Shown here: positions 1 to 9,398 of the stretch, piece by piece | How the letters are laid out: the number at the start of each line of letters is the position of its first letter | Numbering within the stretch: the stretch's first letter is position 1 | Origin: Hahella sp. | GTDB taxonomy: Bacteria; Pseudomonadota; Gammaproteobacteria; Pseudomonadales; Oleiphilaceae | Direction of reading: 5' to 3' | NCBI GenBank assembly: GCA_028280065.1 | Contig: JANQMN010000107.1 | Span: 55,820 to 119,819, forward strand | Length of the DNA stretch: 64,000 nucleotides | Position numbers and translations under genes: made by a program | The notes under the pieces: model-generated | The model's database searches: none | What the model was told of the DNA's origin: nothing | The model's input: the letters and a program-made list of their open reading frames with translations, nothing else

Positions 1-977
1 CTGACATCGAGGACTATTTTTCCGATATGTTGATTGCTTTCCATCAACTTATGCGCCTCCGCAGCCTGCGACAGCGGAAACCGTTTTGCGATTAACGGTT
101 TTACTTCCCCGGCTTCTATTTCGGGCCAGATCTTTTCTTGAAGATGTCGAGCAATGGCCGCTTTGGTTTCGATAGATTGAGGACGCAGGGTGGAGCCCGT
201 CATGGTCAGGCGCTTTAACATAATCGGTAAAAAGTTCACCTTGACCACCGGACCTTGCAAGTAGGCGATATTCACAATCCGGCCTTCGACGGCAGCAATT
301 TTCAGGTTACGGCCGATATAGTCTCCGCCCACCATATCCAGGATTACATCGATACCCTTGTTGCCGGTAACTTCTTTTAACTTCTCGACGAAATCCTCTT
401 CATGATAATTTATCGCCAGGTCTGCCCCGAGCGCTGTACAGGCTTCACATTTTTCAGTGGAACCGGCGGTGATATAGACGTTGGCTCCCATTGACTTTGC
501 CATCTGTATAGCGGTTGTTCCGATGCCACTTGATCCGCCATGGACCAAGAAGGTTTCTCCCGGTTGCAGACCCGCGCGATCGAAGACATTGGTCCAGACG
601 GTAAAAGTGGTTTCCGGGAGTGCGGCAGCTTGGGTTGCTGATAAACCTAGTGGAATCGGCAAACATTGACTGGCGGGGATGGAAACGAATTCCGCGTAGC
701 CGCCGCCATTGGCTAACGCACACACCCTATCTCCGGGCTTCCAGTTCATTACTGCTTTACCGGCTTCAACGATTTCGCCTGCTACTTCCAGACCGAGAAC
801 CGGCGACGCTCCGGGCGGGGCAGGGTAATTACCTTGCCGTTGTATGATATCGGGTCGATTAACTCCCGCTGCCTCTACTTTAATCAATACTTCGGAAGGT
901 CCGACATCAGGCGTCGGTCCTTCGTCTAAAAATAGGACATCCGGATCACCGAAATCCTTCATGTTGATAAACTTCAT
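1..977 (-). CDS. NAD(P)H:quinone oxidoreductase, PIG3-like (3' end beyond the window)
   Basis: This is a zinc-independent medium-chain dehydrogenase of the quinone oxidoreductase/PIG3 type, expected to reduce quinones with NADPH in the cytoplasm. The start is the ATG at 977 (MKFINMKDFGDPDVL). The N-terminal GroES-like half contains VNRPDIIQRQGNYPAP, typical of PIG3 proteins. The Rossmann half carries the nucleotide-binding motif VHGGSSGIGTTAIQMAK near residues 143-159, then VILDMVGGDYI. No zinc-ligand cysteine cluster is present. The reading frame stays open to base 1: 325 codons are visible, against about 325-335 in the family, so only the last few residues are missing. It is divergent from the signalling genes to its right. 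The family call is firm; the physiological quinone is unknown. Confidence 0.93.
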   Translation of the reverse strand, partial: MKFINMKDFGDPDVLFLDEGPTPDVGPSEVLIKVEAAGVNRPDIIQRQGNYPAPPGASPVLGLEVAGEIVEAGKAVMNWKPGDRVCALANGGGYAEFVSIPASQCLPIPLGLSATQAAALPETTFTVWTNVFDRAGLQPGETFLVHGGSSGIGTTAIQMAKSMGANVYITAGSTEKCEACTALGADLAINYHEEDFVEKLKEVTGNKGIDVILDMVGGDYIGRNLKIAAVEGRIVNIAYLQGPVVKVNFLPIMLKRLTMTGSTLRPQSIETKAAIARHLQEKIWPEIEAGEVKPLIAKRFPLSQAAEAHKLMESNQHIGKIVLDV

Positions 978-1146
978 ATGTGTTCGATCCTGTCTCACTA
1001 AACGTTATTTGAAATTATTGGAATCTTAATCCGATGACTCTTTTGGAGAGTTATATTCCAAAGGGATTATAACGGATTAAAAAGCGGGAAGTATTCAGGC
1101 GTATACAAACGCTTTTTGCTAACATTGATTAGAATGCGAAAACAAA

Positions 1147-1323
1147 ATGGCGAGGCAAATGGGTTTTGAAACACGGGAAGTAAAGGTTACTGTTCGCGAG
1201 CTTGAATTAGGAATACAGGTGGTCAAGTTGGATAGATCCTGGATAGAAACCAATTTTCTCCTGCAGGGGGTTGTTATTCAGACGTATGACGACCCGGAAG
1301 CATTATTGGAACGATTGCTATGA
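1147..1323 (+). CDS. 58-residue stand-alone DUF3391 domain (HD-GYP N-terminal module)
   Basis: This short reading frame begins MARQMGFETREVKVTVRE and continues with LELGIQVVKLDRSWIET and NFLLQGVVIQ. That matches the DUF3391 domain that normally opens HD-GYP cyclic-di-GMP phosphodiesterases (V-x-EL-x-x-G-M-x-V-x-x-LDRPW-x-ET-x-F-x-x-QG). The HD-GYP catalytic part is absent: the frame stops at TGA 1321-1323, and a large kinase/GGDEF gene starts 4 nt later at 1328. The spacing suggests translational coupling. It could be a real regulatory mini-protein, or the stump of an HD-GYP gene replaced by the downstream gene. The family match was made by eye, and expression is unproven. Confidence 0.55.
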   Translation: MARQMGFETREVKVTVRELELGIQVVKLDRSWIETNFLLQGVVIQTYDDPEALLERLL

Positions 1324-1327
1324 TTCA

Positions 1328-4300
1328 ATGACCCGCAAATTAATGATTTCCATTCCCCCAGAATACAGCTTCGGACAAAAGCTCTACGAAAGTGCCAGGA
1401 CTCTCGTATGCAGTGCTGAAATCAAGCGTTCCGGAAAGCCGGTGATCCTGAAGATTCAAAAAGGGAAACTGCCTCCGGGACATCGCCAGACGCTAAAACG
1501 TGAGTACCGGTTACTCAGTGGGGTTCAATCCAATTATGTTGCCAAGCCCAACCGGCTGGTAAGTTTCGGCATGCCACAGTTGATGGAATTTGACGACTGG
1601 GGTGGAAAATCACTGGTGCAGCGGCAACTGGCGGGAAAGCTTAATCTCAGCCAGTTCTTTACCATTGCCGAACAAATTGTCTGCGGTTTAATGGATTTGC
1701 ATGCTGCAGGAATCATTCATAAGGATGTCAATCCAAGCAATATTATCTACAGCCCGGAAGAAAAAAAGTTACAGCTTATCGACCTCGGTATCTCCAGTAC
1801 TTTTTCAGTTGAGCAGGGAGAGTTTTATCATCCGACAGAGCTGGAAGGAACGATTGCTTACATTTCCCCGGAACAAACCGGAAGGATGAATCGTCCGGTC
1901 GATACCAGAACTGACCTCTACTCCTTGGGAATCACTTTTTACGAGTTACTCACCGGATCTCAACCCTTCGCCGCAACAGATTTGATGGAAATGGTCCATG
2001 CCCATATCGCCTGGGAAACCGAAACCGTCTCGCAGTTGAACCCTGATGTACCGAAAGTGCTCTCGGACATTGTTCAAACGCTGATGAAAAAAGAGGTTGG
2101 GCAGCGGTATCAAAGCTGCACCGGATTACTGCATGATCTGGGGCACTGTCAGCAGAACTGGCTGATGCGAGGATTGATTCCAAAACTGGAATTAACGATA
2201 GAAAGTTCAAAGCAGACATTTCGGGTGACCGGAGAATTACTCGGTCGCGACCGGGAACTATCGACCCTTTTTAAAACCTTTGATGAAGTAGCGACAGGCC
2301 AGTGTGCTTTCGTTGCCGTTTCCGGGGAAGCCGGCATAGGAAAAACGCGGTTGGTAAGAGAGCTTTTTCAGCCGGTTACGGTTAAAAAGGGCGTTTATCT
2401 TGCTGCTAAGTTTGAACAATTCCACGAGAATAATCCATGCGCGGTTTTCTCGGAAATTCTTGCCGAGATGGCAAAATGGTCGCTGTCCGAGTCCAAGGAG
2501 AACTTAGCCGGCCTTAAGGCGGTTCTGGAGACGGCACTTGCGGCGGATATCGAATATCTGGTTGATCTGGCACCCGAGTGGCAGGTGATTCTGCAAAATA
2601 AAAAAGGCGATTCGGAACAACCTGGCCTGAAACTGAAAGAGACCGGCAAAGCAGCCCAGCGACGGCAGTTCAGCGCGGTAAAAAAACTCTTGCAAATATT
2701 CGCAACCGCAGATTCGCCCTTGGTGATTTTCATTGACGATTGGCAATGGATGGACCTGGCTTCAGGAGAGATGCTAGAAGCCTTGGTCGCTGATTCTTCA
2801 TGCCCCTATGTCATGTTTGTTTGCGCCCACCGTACCGATGAAGTTACAGGGCACCATCCTTATACCGATCTGCTTAAGCGATTGAACAAACATATCGGAA
2901 TCCGGCAACTGGCGCTCAGCGCACTCTCGGAAGGGGATATTGGAGAGCTTGTTGCGAAAACGCTTTCAACATCACAGGATGTGGGTACGCTTGCCAACCT
3001 GGTGTTTCACAAAGCAGGCGGTAATCCTTTCTTCACCCTGGAGCTGTTAAAAACCCTGCTCGATAAGAACCTTCTGACATTCGTTCAGACCACCAATCAA
3101 TGGCAGTGGGACGAGACTATTGTCCATTCTCAGCATATCGCGGCCAACGTTGTCGGTCTGATGCAGCAACGGATGAATGACCTGGATGCACAGGTTCAGG
3201 ATCTGTTATTAACTGGAGCCTGTATCGGCAAAAGTTTTACCTTGGCCGAACTGATCGAAATGCATCAAATCGAAAGCGAAGAACTCACGGGAATTCTTGA
3301 GCCTGCTTTTGTCAGTGGCGCGATTGCCGCCAGTTCATCTAATACTTGCATATTTGCCCATGATCGCGTGCAGCAGGCAGCCTACGAAAGATTTCGCCCG
3401 GAACAGAGGGGGGAAAGACACTGGCAAATTGCGCAACGGCTGTTGAAGGATCATCTGCTAAAAAATCTCGATGATAATTCGCTGTTCGCGGTAATACACC
3501 ACTTGGAGAAGTGCCCTAGCACCATCGATTCGAAAATCAAGGGACAACTTTGGCAGTTTTACTCCCGCGCCGGCCACCGATCCCTGAAGTCTTCCGCTTT
3601 TAAAGCCGCCAATCAGTATTTTGCCAAGGCGATTTCCAGGCTTCCGCCGGACCATTGGCATAAGTTTTATACGCTTAGTTTCAACCTGTTTCTCAAGGCT
3701 GCTTTGGCTGCCAGTCTCAACAATCAGCATGATAATTGTGCTCAACTCACCGAAACGGCACTTGAACAAGCGCAAAACTATCGGGATAAGGCGGCTGTTT
3801 ATATCGTTCTGATCAAGGAGGTTAATAATCGCGGCGAGCAAAAAGCCGCTGTTGAGTTGGCAGTGAAGGCGTTGGCCTTGTTTGGCTACAAGTACCCAGC
3901 GGAGCCTGGTGAAGCGGATTTTGTTTCGGGATTAGAGCGGATCTTTGAATTTCTTGGCGATACGGACCCTTGCACCCTCGCAGAACAGCCATTTACGGAC
4001 AATCCGGATGCGAGCTATGTGATGCACATTATCGCCGATGTGTCGGAAGCCGCCTATCACGTTGCACCTAACTTATTGCCACTGATGATCTTTACTCAGC
4101 TAGAGCTGGCAATCAAAGTGGGTAATACGCCGGAAACCCCGGTCGCATTTTGTCTTTTCGGATTGATACTTTGTGGCCCGGTGGGAAATATAGAAGCGGG
4201 TTACAGGTTTGGAGAGGCATCGTTAACCTTACTCAGACGTTCCCCCGTTATTACCCACCATGCGAAAACACTGACAATCACCAATAATACCGTCATGCAT

Positions 4301-6340
4301 TGGAAGCGTCCTATTCGCCTAGGTATTGAAGAACTGAAGGAAGGTTACCACCAGGGAATCAAGAGCGGCGATCACGTTTTTGCCGGAATTGCCTATCACA
4401 GCTATTGTTTTACCCGCTTCTTTGCCGGAGCAAATCTCGGTGAACTGCTCGAAGAAATGGAAGTTGCGGATTGCGCCATCGAGCGAATAGAACAAACCGC
4501 CTCGCTACGTTTTCATCGTAGTTATTATCAAACGGCTTTCAATCTAATTAAAGCGCCTGAGGCCATTGATGTATTTAGTGGCGAAATTCTGGAAGAAGAG
4601 AAATTTCTACTGGAGATTGAGCAGGCGCGGGATATTACCGCACTCTTCGTATTCTATTTTTGTAAAGCCTATTTGAGTTTTTATAGCGCTGATTTTGCGA
4701 AGTCGCTCAGCCACATAGAAAATGCGGAGCGCTATATCGCAGGGGCGACCGGTCTTTTCCACACCAGTCTGTTAGTGTGGATGCGGGTGATCGCCCTGAT
4801 CAATACCAAGCAAGCAAAAGAGGGGCTGCAGGCAGTTGAGCAAGACATCGCAAAACTGGAACATTGGGCGGAACAAGCGCCGGAAAATCACCGGCACCGA
4901 CTTGAATTGGTAAAAGCCGAGCAGGCGCGGACATTGAAGTTGTATGGTGAAGCGCGGGAACACTATGACAATGCGGTTGCTGCCGCTTCTGAAAACGATT
5001 TTCTGCAAGATGAAGCCTTCGCTAACTTGATGGCTGGGCGCTTTTATCTTTCCCGAAACATAGGTAAACAGGCAGAAGTGTATCTGCTCGAAGCCAGAGA
5101 CGACTATGCCGAGTGGGGCGCAAATCAACTGGTCGAAAACCTCACAGCGCAATACGAGAATCAATTTCACCTCATCCATCGGGGGATTTATAGGTCTGAT
5201 TTCGGAGCATCCAGCAATACTCAAAGGGCGACGAGTGTTGAACTTCTCGACATGGGCAGTATATTCAAGTCGGTTCAAGCCCTTTCCCAGGAAATAAATC
5301 TGGGTGTCTTGCTATCCAAAATTTCTATTATTATCAGCGAAAATGCAGGTGCGGAAAGGCTGGTTTTTTTGGAGGTGGTTGCCGGGGAATTTTCGGTGCT
5401 GGTGGATTATCGGCACAATCAGGAAGACCCCTACGCGGTAACAGAGTTTGATCCGCATGTCTTACCCATGTCGTTGATTCAGTATGTAGAACGCTCAAGG
5501 AAGCCGACCTTTCTTAGCCGGCAACGTACCAATCTGCTATATAGCAAGGATGAATATCTGCTGAAACATCAACCCGAATCCGTATTGTGCCTGCCGGTCA
5601 ACCATAAGGGCTCTTTGAATACCATCCTATACATGGAAAACTCGTTAATAGATGGAAGCTTTAGCAAGGTAAACATGGATGTACTGAACATTTTGGCGGT
5701 TCAAGCGCTTATTTCCCTGGAAAACGCCCGGTTTTACCAACGTCTGGAGGATTATTCCCATACCCTGAAAACCCGGGTTGCCGAGCGTACGGAAGCCTTG
5801 CAACAAGCAAATAAAGAGTTACAGCGGCTGTCGTTTATAGACGGCCTAACTAAAATTGCCAACCGGCGGCGTTTTGATGACTATTTGGAAGAAGAATGGT
5901 CAAGACAGATGCGCAGAGGCGGAACAGTTTCGATTGTCATATGCGATGTCGATTTTTTTAAGGAATACAACGATACCTATGGCCATCAAAAAGGCGATGA
6001 GTGTTTGCAAAAACTGGCTGAGATTCTCGACAATGTACTGAATCGCGTCAGCGATATCGTCGCCAGGTACGGAGGAGAAGAATTTGCAGCCGTGCTTCCT
6101 GAAACCGATGCAGAAGGCGCATTCCACATAGCCAACCAGTTTTTAGCAAAAGTCGCGGAAAAGAAAATTCCACATAAATCCTCGTCGGTATTGCCTTACC
6201 TAAGCCTCAGCATAGGCGTTGCCACAGCGATTCCTTCAGAACGGTATGGAGCCGAAAGTTTGCTGAAAGCGGCGGATAACGCGCTTTACCAGGCCAAGGA
6301 AAATGGACGCAGCCAAATTGTCGTTGCAAGCGCCTGCTGA
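1328..6340 (+). CDS. hybrid Ser/Thr protein kinase - AAA/MalT-like ATPase - helical repeats - GAF - diguanylate cyclase
   Basis: This is a very large (1670 residue) cytoplasmic signalling protein. An upstream in-frame TTG at 1271 exists, but ATG 1328 directly follows the DUF3391 stop and is preferred. Domains in order: Ser/Thr kinase (about 15-280) with the catalytic loop HKDVNPSN, DLG in place of DFG, and an activation/APE-type segment GTIAYISPEQTGRM; an ATPase domain (about 310-620) with P-loop GEAGIGKT near 332 and a Walker-B-like VIFIDDWQWMD; a long helical TPR-like region (about 700-1290); a GAF domain (about 1310-1480); a short coiled coil; and a GGDEF domain whose active site reads RYGGEEF (about 1580-1586). 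The allosteric I-site RVSD lies exactly five residues upstream, so product feedback by cyclic-di-GMP is expected. Kinase-ATPase-GAF proteins usually end in a histidine kinase; here a GGDEF replaces it. The stimulus and kinase substrate are unknown. Confidence 0.9.
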   Translation: MTRKLMISIPPEYSFGQKLYESARTLVCSAEIKRSGKPVILKIQKGKLPPGHRQTLKREYRLLSGVQSNYVAKPNRLVSFGMPQLMEFDDWGGKSLVQRQLAGKLNLSQFFTIAEQIVCGLMDLHAAGIIHKDVNPSNIIYSPEEKKLQLIDLGISSTFSVEQGEFYHPTELEGTIAYISPEQTGRMNRPVDTRTDLYSLGITFYELLTGSQPFAATDLMEMVHAHIAWETETVSQLNPDVPKVLSDIVQTLMKKEVGQRYQSCTGLLHDLGHCQQNWLMRGLIPKLELTIESSKQTFRVTGELLGRDRELSTLFKTFDEVATGQCAFVAVSGEAGIGKTRLVRELFQPVTVKKGVYLAAKFEQFHENNPCAVFSEILAEMAKWSLSESKENLAGLKAVLETALAADIEYLVDLAPEWQVILQNKKGDSEQPGLKLKETGKAAQRRQFSAVKKLLQIFATADSPLVIFIDDWQWMDLASGEMLEALVADSSCPYVMFVCAHRTDEVTGHHPYTDLLKRLNKHIGIRQLALSALSEGDIGELVAKTLSTSQDVGTLANLVFHKAGGNPFFTLELLKTLLDKNLLTFVQTTNQWQWDETIVHSQHIAANVVGLMQQRMNDLDAQVQDLLLTGACIGKSFTLAELIEMHQIESEELTGILEPAFVSGAIAASSSNTCIFAHDRVQQAAYERFRPEQRGERHWQIAQRLLKDHLLKNLDDNSLFAVIHHLEKCPSTIDSKIKGQLWQFYSRAGHRSLKSSAFKAANQYFAKAISRLPPDHWHKFYTLSFNLFLKAALAASLNNQHDNCAQLTETALEQAQNYRDKAAVYIVLIKEVNNRGEQKAAVELAVKALALFGYKYPAEPGEADFVSGLERIFEFLGDTDPCTLAEQPFTDNPDASYVMHIIADVSEAAYHVAPNLLPLMIFTQLELAIKVGNTPETPVAFCLFGLILCGPVGNIEAGYRFGEASLTLLRRSPVITHHAKTLTITNNTVMHWKRPIRLGIEELKEGYHQGIKSGDHVFAGIAYHSYCFTRFFAGANLGELLEEMEVADCAIERIEQTASLRFHRSYYQTAFNLIKAPEAIDVFSGEILEEEKFLLEIEQARDITALFVFYFCKAYLSFYSADFAKSLSHIENAERYIAGATGLFHTSLLVWMRVIALINTKQAKEGLQAVEQDIAKLEHWAEQAPENHRHRLELVKAEQARTLKLYGEAREHYDNAVAAASENDFLQDEAFANLMAGRFYLSRNIGKQAEVYLLEARDDYAEWGANQLVENLTAQYENQFHLIHRGIYRSDFGASSNTQRATSVELLDMGSIFKSVQALSQEINLGVLLSKISIIISENAGAERLVFLEVVAGEFSVLVDYRHNQEDPYAVTEFDPHVLPMSLIQYVERSRKPTFLSRQRTNLLYSKDEYLLKHQPESVLCLPVNHKGSLNTILYMENSLIDGSFSKVNMDVLNILAVQALISLENARFYQRLEDYSHTLKTRVAERTEALQQANKELQRLSFIDGLTKIANRRRFDDYLEEEWSRQMRRGGTVSIVICDVDFFKEYNDTYGHQKGDECLQKLAEILDNVLNRVSDIVARYGGEEFAAVLPETDAEGAFHIANQFLAKVAEKKIPHKSSSVLPYLSLSIGVATAIPSERYGAESLLKAADNALYQAKENGRSQIVVASAC

Positions 6341-6490
6341 TATCTGCCAGACATTTTAAGCGTGGTGAACACCGGTCTCAGTCAACGGGTAACATGGCGG
6401 AAATCAAATTATGATCGAATCATTAGTCGAGATCTGACAACATTATACCTGCGTATTCGTTTTTCTATTCATTGCCCTACGGTACCGTGC

Positions 6491-7303
6491 GTGGACAAAC
6501 TGGCTGATTTTTTCAGGACTCATCAACGAATTTTCGTCATCACCGGCGCGGGAATCAGCACCGGTTCAGGGATTCCGGATTACCGCAATGCTAACGGCGA
6601 ATGGAAACGCAAGTCGCCCATTACGCACCAAGAGTTCACCACCGACATCCGGGCGCGCAAACGCTACTGGTCACGCAGCATGATCGGCTGGAAAACAATC
6701 CATAAAGCGGCCCCGAATTCCGCTCACATTGCCTTGCAACAGTTGGAAGAAATGGGTTTTTTGCAGGTGACTATTACCCAGAATGTCGACCGGTTGCATC
6801 AGCGCGCCGGTTCCCGGCACGTAGTGGATTTGCATGGCAGGATAGATCAGTGTGTATGCTTGATTTGTAGAAAACCGTTATCCCGTAATGAAATGCAGGT
6901 TCGACTGGAAAAACTGAATCCTGCTTTTGCTAACCTGTCTGCAACTTCAGCACCCGACGGCGATGCTGACTTAAACTTAACTGACCTTGCCGGTTTTATC
7001 GTGCCGGAATGCCGATGCGGCGGTAATCTAATGCCGGATGTCGTTTTCTACGGCGGGAGTGTACCGAAAGAGCGAGTCAACTACATTCAGGGCGAGCTGG
7101 ACAAGGCTGACGGGGTGCTTGTGGTAGGTAGTTCGTTGATGGTGTACTCAAGTTTTCGATTCTGTAAAGAAGCAGCGGCTCAGGGTAAAGCCATAGTAGC
7201 GATAAACCAAGGATTGACCAGGGCAGACGATCTTCTGCGTTGGAAAATTGATGACGATTGCACAAGAGTGTTGCCGGAAGTAGTTCATCAGATGAGGTCG
7301 TAA
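6491..7303 (+). CDS. Sir2-family NAD-dependent protein deacylase (sirtuin)
   Basis: This sirtuin removes acyl groups from lysines, consuming NAD. The start is taken as GTG 6491 (MDKLADFFRTHQRIFVITGAG, 270 residues); an upstream in-frame GTG at 6362 would add 43 residues unlike the family. Visible motifs are the NAD-binding GAGISTGSGIPDYR, the nicotinamide-site TQNVDRLH, the catalytic His in VVDLHG, and a zinc ribbon formed by CVCLIC and ECRCGG. PDVVFYGGSVP and VVGSSLMVYS follow. The motif spelling (GIPDYRN, a long loop between the Cys pairs) is closest to class II/SIRT4-like enzymes. It lies 150 nt after the kinase/GGDEF gene on the same strand, but no functional link is implied. The substrate acyl type cannot be inferred. 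Confidence 0.88.
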   Translation: MDKLADFFRTHQRIFVITGAGISTGSGIPDYRNANGEWKRKSPITHQEFTTDIRARKRYWSRSMIGWKTIHKAAPNSAHIALQQLEEMGFLQVTITQNVDRLHQRAGSRHVVDLHGRIDQCVCLICRKPLSRNEMQVRLEKLNPAFANLSATSAPDGDADLNLTDLAGFIVPECRCGGNLMPDVVFYGGSVPKERVNYIQGELDKADGVLVVGSSLMVYSSFRFCKEAAAQGKAIVAINQGLTRADDLLRWKIDDDCTRVLPEVVHQMRS

Positions 7304-7444
7304 CACCGGTCCGGTTTTGCCGATCAACCAACGGACGCTACTTCACATGTGCCTTACAAATGCCGGGTATGGATTTCTATGTCTACCCTATCGCATAGGC
7401 CCGCGGCAAGAAACTCTCTAGCGAAACGAAGCTAAGTTCCGTTC

Positions 7445-7804
7445 TCACTGCCATTCGCCGGACTCCTGAATCAGTATGTCGTTTCCCGCTTCCATTATCA
7501 GCTCCCCGCGTTCGGTCGCATATACCCTAATATTGCCATGGGTAAATTCATAACCTAAATATTGCGTGGGTGTGCCTTCGGCGTTATATCTATGCCAAGT
7601 CCGGCCTTGCAGACGTAATTGGCGGCCGTTTCGGGAATCAATACTATGAAACGCGACCTGATCGCAGACGACCACTCCTTCAGAGCAATTTCTGGTGACG
7701 GTTACCTGGAAGTTCTCTGTGATTAGCGTGTCCGCATGTACAGCATTAATCACCGTATGTCCCAGAAAGATCAAGCCGAGACACACACGATTGAAACCGT
7801 TCAT
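7445..7804 (-). CDS. small secreted protein of unknown function
   Basis: A 119-residue protein that I do not recognise. It starts MNGFNRVCLGLIFLGHTV and has a plausible signal peptide cleaved near AVHA. The mature part has two cysteines about eight residues apart (RNCSEGVVVCDQ), probably a disulfide in the periplasm, and a beta-rich pattern ending LIQESGEWQ. It lies only 6 nt downstream of the metallo-beta-lactamase-fold hydrolase on the same strand, so the two are probably co-transcribed and both exported. An accessory or lipocalin-like role would be a guess. Confidence 0.6.
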   Translation of the reverse strand: MNGFNRVCLGLIFLGHTVINAVHADTLITENFQVTVTRNCSEGVVVCDQVAFHSIDSRNGRQLRLQGRTWHRYNAEGTPTQYLGYEFTHGNIRVYATERGELIMEAGNDILIQESGEWQ

Positions 7805-7810
7805 CAGTTA

Positions 7811-8701
7811 TCAGAGGCTCCTATGGATAATTTCAATCCATTTGGCGGGTTTTATAAAGCCTCCACCCCAGGAATCCCACTCTGCCCCCAATCCCTCTTT
7901 TTGAATCGTTTCCAGCGATTTGCCTGCAGAAGCCTTGTCTTTCACCAGTTGAATAGTGGTCGTCAGCATCTTGTGGTAGTTGCGCAAATCGTCTTTGGTC
8001 GATAGCGGTCCATGGCCGGGAATGATTTTGATGTCTTCGGGCAGCATCTTAAGCAAAGTCGCAATATTGCGCTCAAAACCCAGTGCATTGCCCCCGGTAT
8101 TCAGGTCGATGAATGGGAACGTCCGTGCGAAATATAGATCTCCCAAATGCACAACATTGGACTCGGTGAAATGTACGATACCGTCGCCGTCCGTATGACC
8201 TCCTGGAAGGTGAAACATGCGGATCTCTTCACCGTTAAAGTAAATCGACAGGCTATCAGTGAAGGTAATGTCGGCCAGTGCGGATTCGGGTGCAGGGGGT
8301 GTCACGCCAAAATCATTTTTCTGCGTCGATTGGTGGCGTTTCCGCACATTCTCATGCGAGATCACCGTGGCTACCGGCCCGAAGACGATATTTCCCTGGG
8401 TGTGATCGCCGTGCCAGTGGGTGTTCAGCACATACTGCAAATCGCTACCACCGATTTCCTTGATGCTCTCCTTGATTTTCTTAGCCATGGGTTTGAACTG
8501 ATCGTCCACGATCAGTGTGCCGTCCTGTCCAATGCTGACGCCGATATTCCCTCCTGCGAAGCCATTCACGCCGTACAACATATAAATATTCCCATTCACT
8601 TTCTGAGTCGCCAGTTCAACATTGGCAAACCGATCTTCTGCATGGATAAGGGAAGAAAAAAGGAGTGTGGCGCATACCAAAATGGCGGTCGTTAGCTTCA
8701 T
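7811..8701 (-). CDS. periplasmic metallo-beta-lactamase-fold hydrolase
   Basis: A 296-residue MBL-fold enzyme with a cleavable signal peptide (MKLTTAILVCATLLFSSLIHA). The zinc ligands are readable: H95, H97, D99 and H100 in NTHWHGDH, H169 in LPGGHTDGD, D188 in VHLGDLY and H230 in IPGHGP. The set is complete, so the enzyme should bind two metals and be active. The ordering and the long linkers resemble the secreted 'cyclase/SoxH-like' MBL hydrolases rather than class B beta-lactamases. Substrate unknown. It is followed at 6 nt by a small secreted protein gene. Confidence 0.92.
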   Translation of the reverse strand: MKLTTAILVCATLLFSSLIHAEDRFANVELATQKVNGNIYMLYGVNGFAGGNIGVSIGQDGTLIVDDQFKPMAKKIKESIKEIGGSDLQYVLNTHWHGDHTQGNIVFGPVATVISHENVRKRHQSTQKNDFGVTPPAPESALADITFTDSLSIYFNGEEIRMFHLPGGHTDGDGIVHFTESNVVHLGDLYFARTFPFIDLNTGGNALGFERNIATLLKMLPEDIKIIPGHGPLSTKDDLRNYHKMLTTTIQLVKDKASAGKSLETIQKEGLGAEWDSWGGGFIKPAKWIEIIHRSL

Positions 8702-8817
8702 TGCGAGTTTCCTGAAAAATAAGACATCATGTTGGAATTCCAGGCTCTGGCGGCCTTAGCCAATGTTCAACAGGGCCTAGTGAAGGGTAGTCGTTCTACT
8801 CGAATAAGGAAAATTTT

Positions 8818-8907
8818 ATGAATGCAATCATTGACCGGATTCGTTATAGACGCTTTCGCGAAACAGAGCGGGGTAAGTATACGGAGGTGCTATTAATCAA
8901 AAAGTGA
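8818..8907 (+). CDS. possible 29-residue small protein
   Basis: A short frame, MNAIIDRIRYRRFRETERGK and onward to LLIKK, starts at ATG 8818 after an AAGGAAA ribosome-binding-like stretch about 6 nt upstream. The product would be very basic (many Arg/Lys). Its stop lies inside the inverted repeat 8901-8936. Nothing else supports it; chance is a fair alternative. Confidence 0.2.
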   Translation: MNAIIDRIRYRRFRETERGKYTEVLLIKK

Positions 8908-8936
8908 AAGCTAAACCAACCTATTGCTTTCACTTT
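8901..8936 (-). terminator. probable rho-independent terminator for the gene at 9001-9306
   Basis: A perfect 11-bp inverted repeat (AAAGTGAAAGC at 8901-8911 and GCTTTCACTTT at 8926-8936) encloses a 14-nt loop. Read on the minus strand, the stem is followed by a T-rich run (TTTTTGATT), as expected 65 nt past the stop of the minus-strand gene. The stem is AT-rich, so termination strength is uncertain. Confidence 0.5.
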
Positions 8937-9000
8937 CCGATAAAAATCCGGCTGCGAAGGCTCAACCTGTCATTGATTATCTGAGGCGCCTTGACAACGG

Positions 9001-9306
9001 TTAGCCGACCAATCGATCAAATTTTTCAGCTTCTTCTTCCCAGAGTTTTGCACGTAAAGAAGACATGGCGCTCTTTACTTTCGGGTTATCGCTTTTTCTC
9101 GCATCCAGAAGCAGCGCTTGGATTCCGACAGGATCGGTAAGACGATAGATCCGGCCGTTGATTCTCCGTAAGAGGGTGTTCAAGGTTGCCAGGTGATACA
9201 TTGATGCTTGGGTAAAACTGATTCGGTTATTCATGTGATTTCCATCCAGGTCGTATAAATTAAACTTGCCTATGCTTATGCCAGTTGCTTTGTTGTTGTC
9301 GTGCAC
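9001..9306 (-). CDS. hypothetical 101-residue cytoplasmic protein
   Basis: I do not recognise this protein. It has no signal peptide or membrane segment. A mainly helical, charged C-terminal half is visible (SSLRAKLWEEEAEKFDRL). The first start is a GTG at 9306; an internal ATG at 9234 (MNNRISFTQASMYHLATLN) has a somewhat better purine-rich stretch upstream and would give 77 residues. A hairpin with a T-tract lies downstream on its strand, which supports this being a real transcript. It is divergent from the acetyltransferase at 9399. Confidence 0.5.
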   Translation of the reverse strand: MHDNNKATGISIGKFNLYDLDGNHMNNRISFTQASMYHLATLNTLLRRINGRIYRLTDPVGIQALLLDARKSDNPKVKSAMSSLRAKLWEEEAEKFDRLVG

Positions 9307-9398
9307 ATCTAATAAAGCGATTTATCTGCCCAAAAACTTGCGAAGTGCATCACAGGTTTCTGTAAGCTTCTGTAACTTGTTAGTGCCTAATGTAAACA

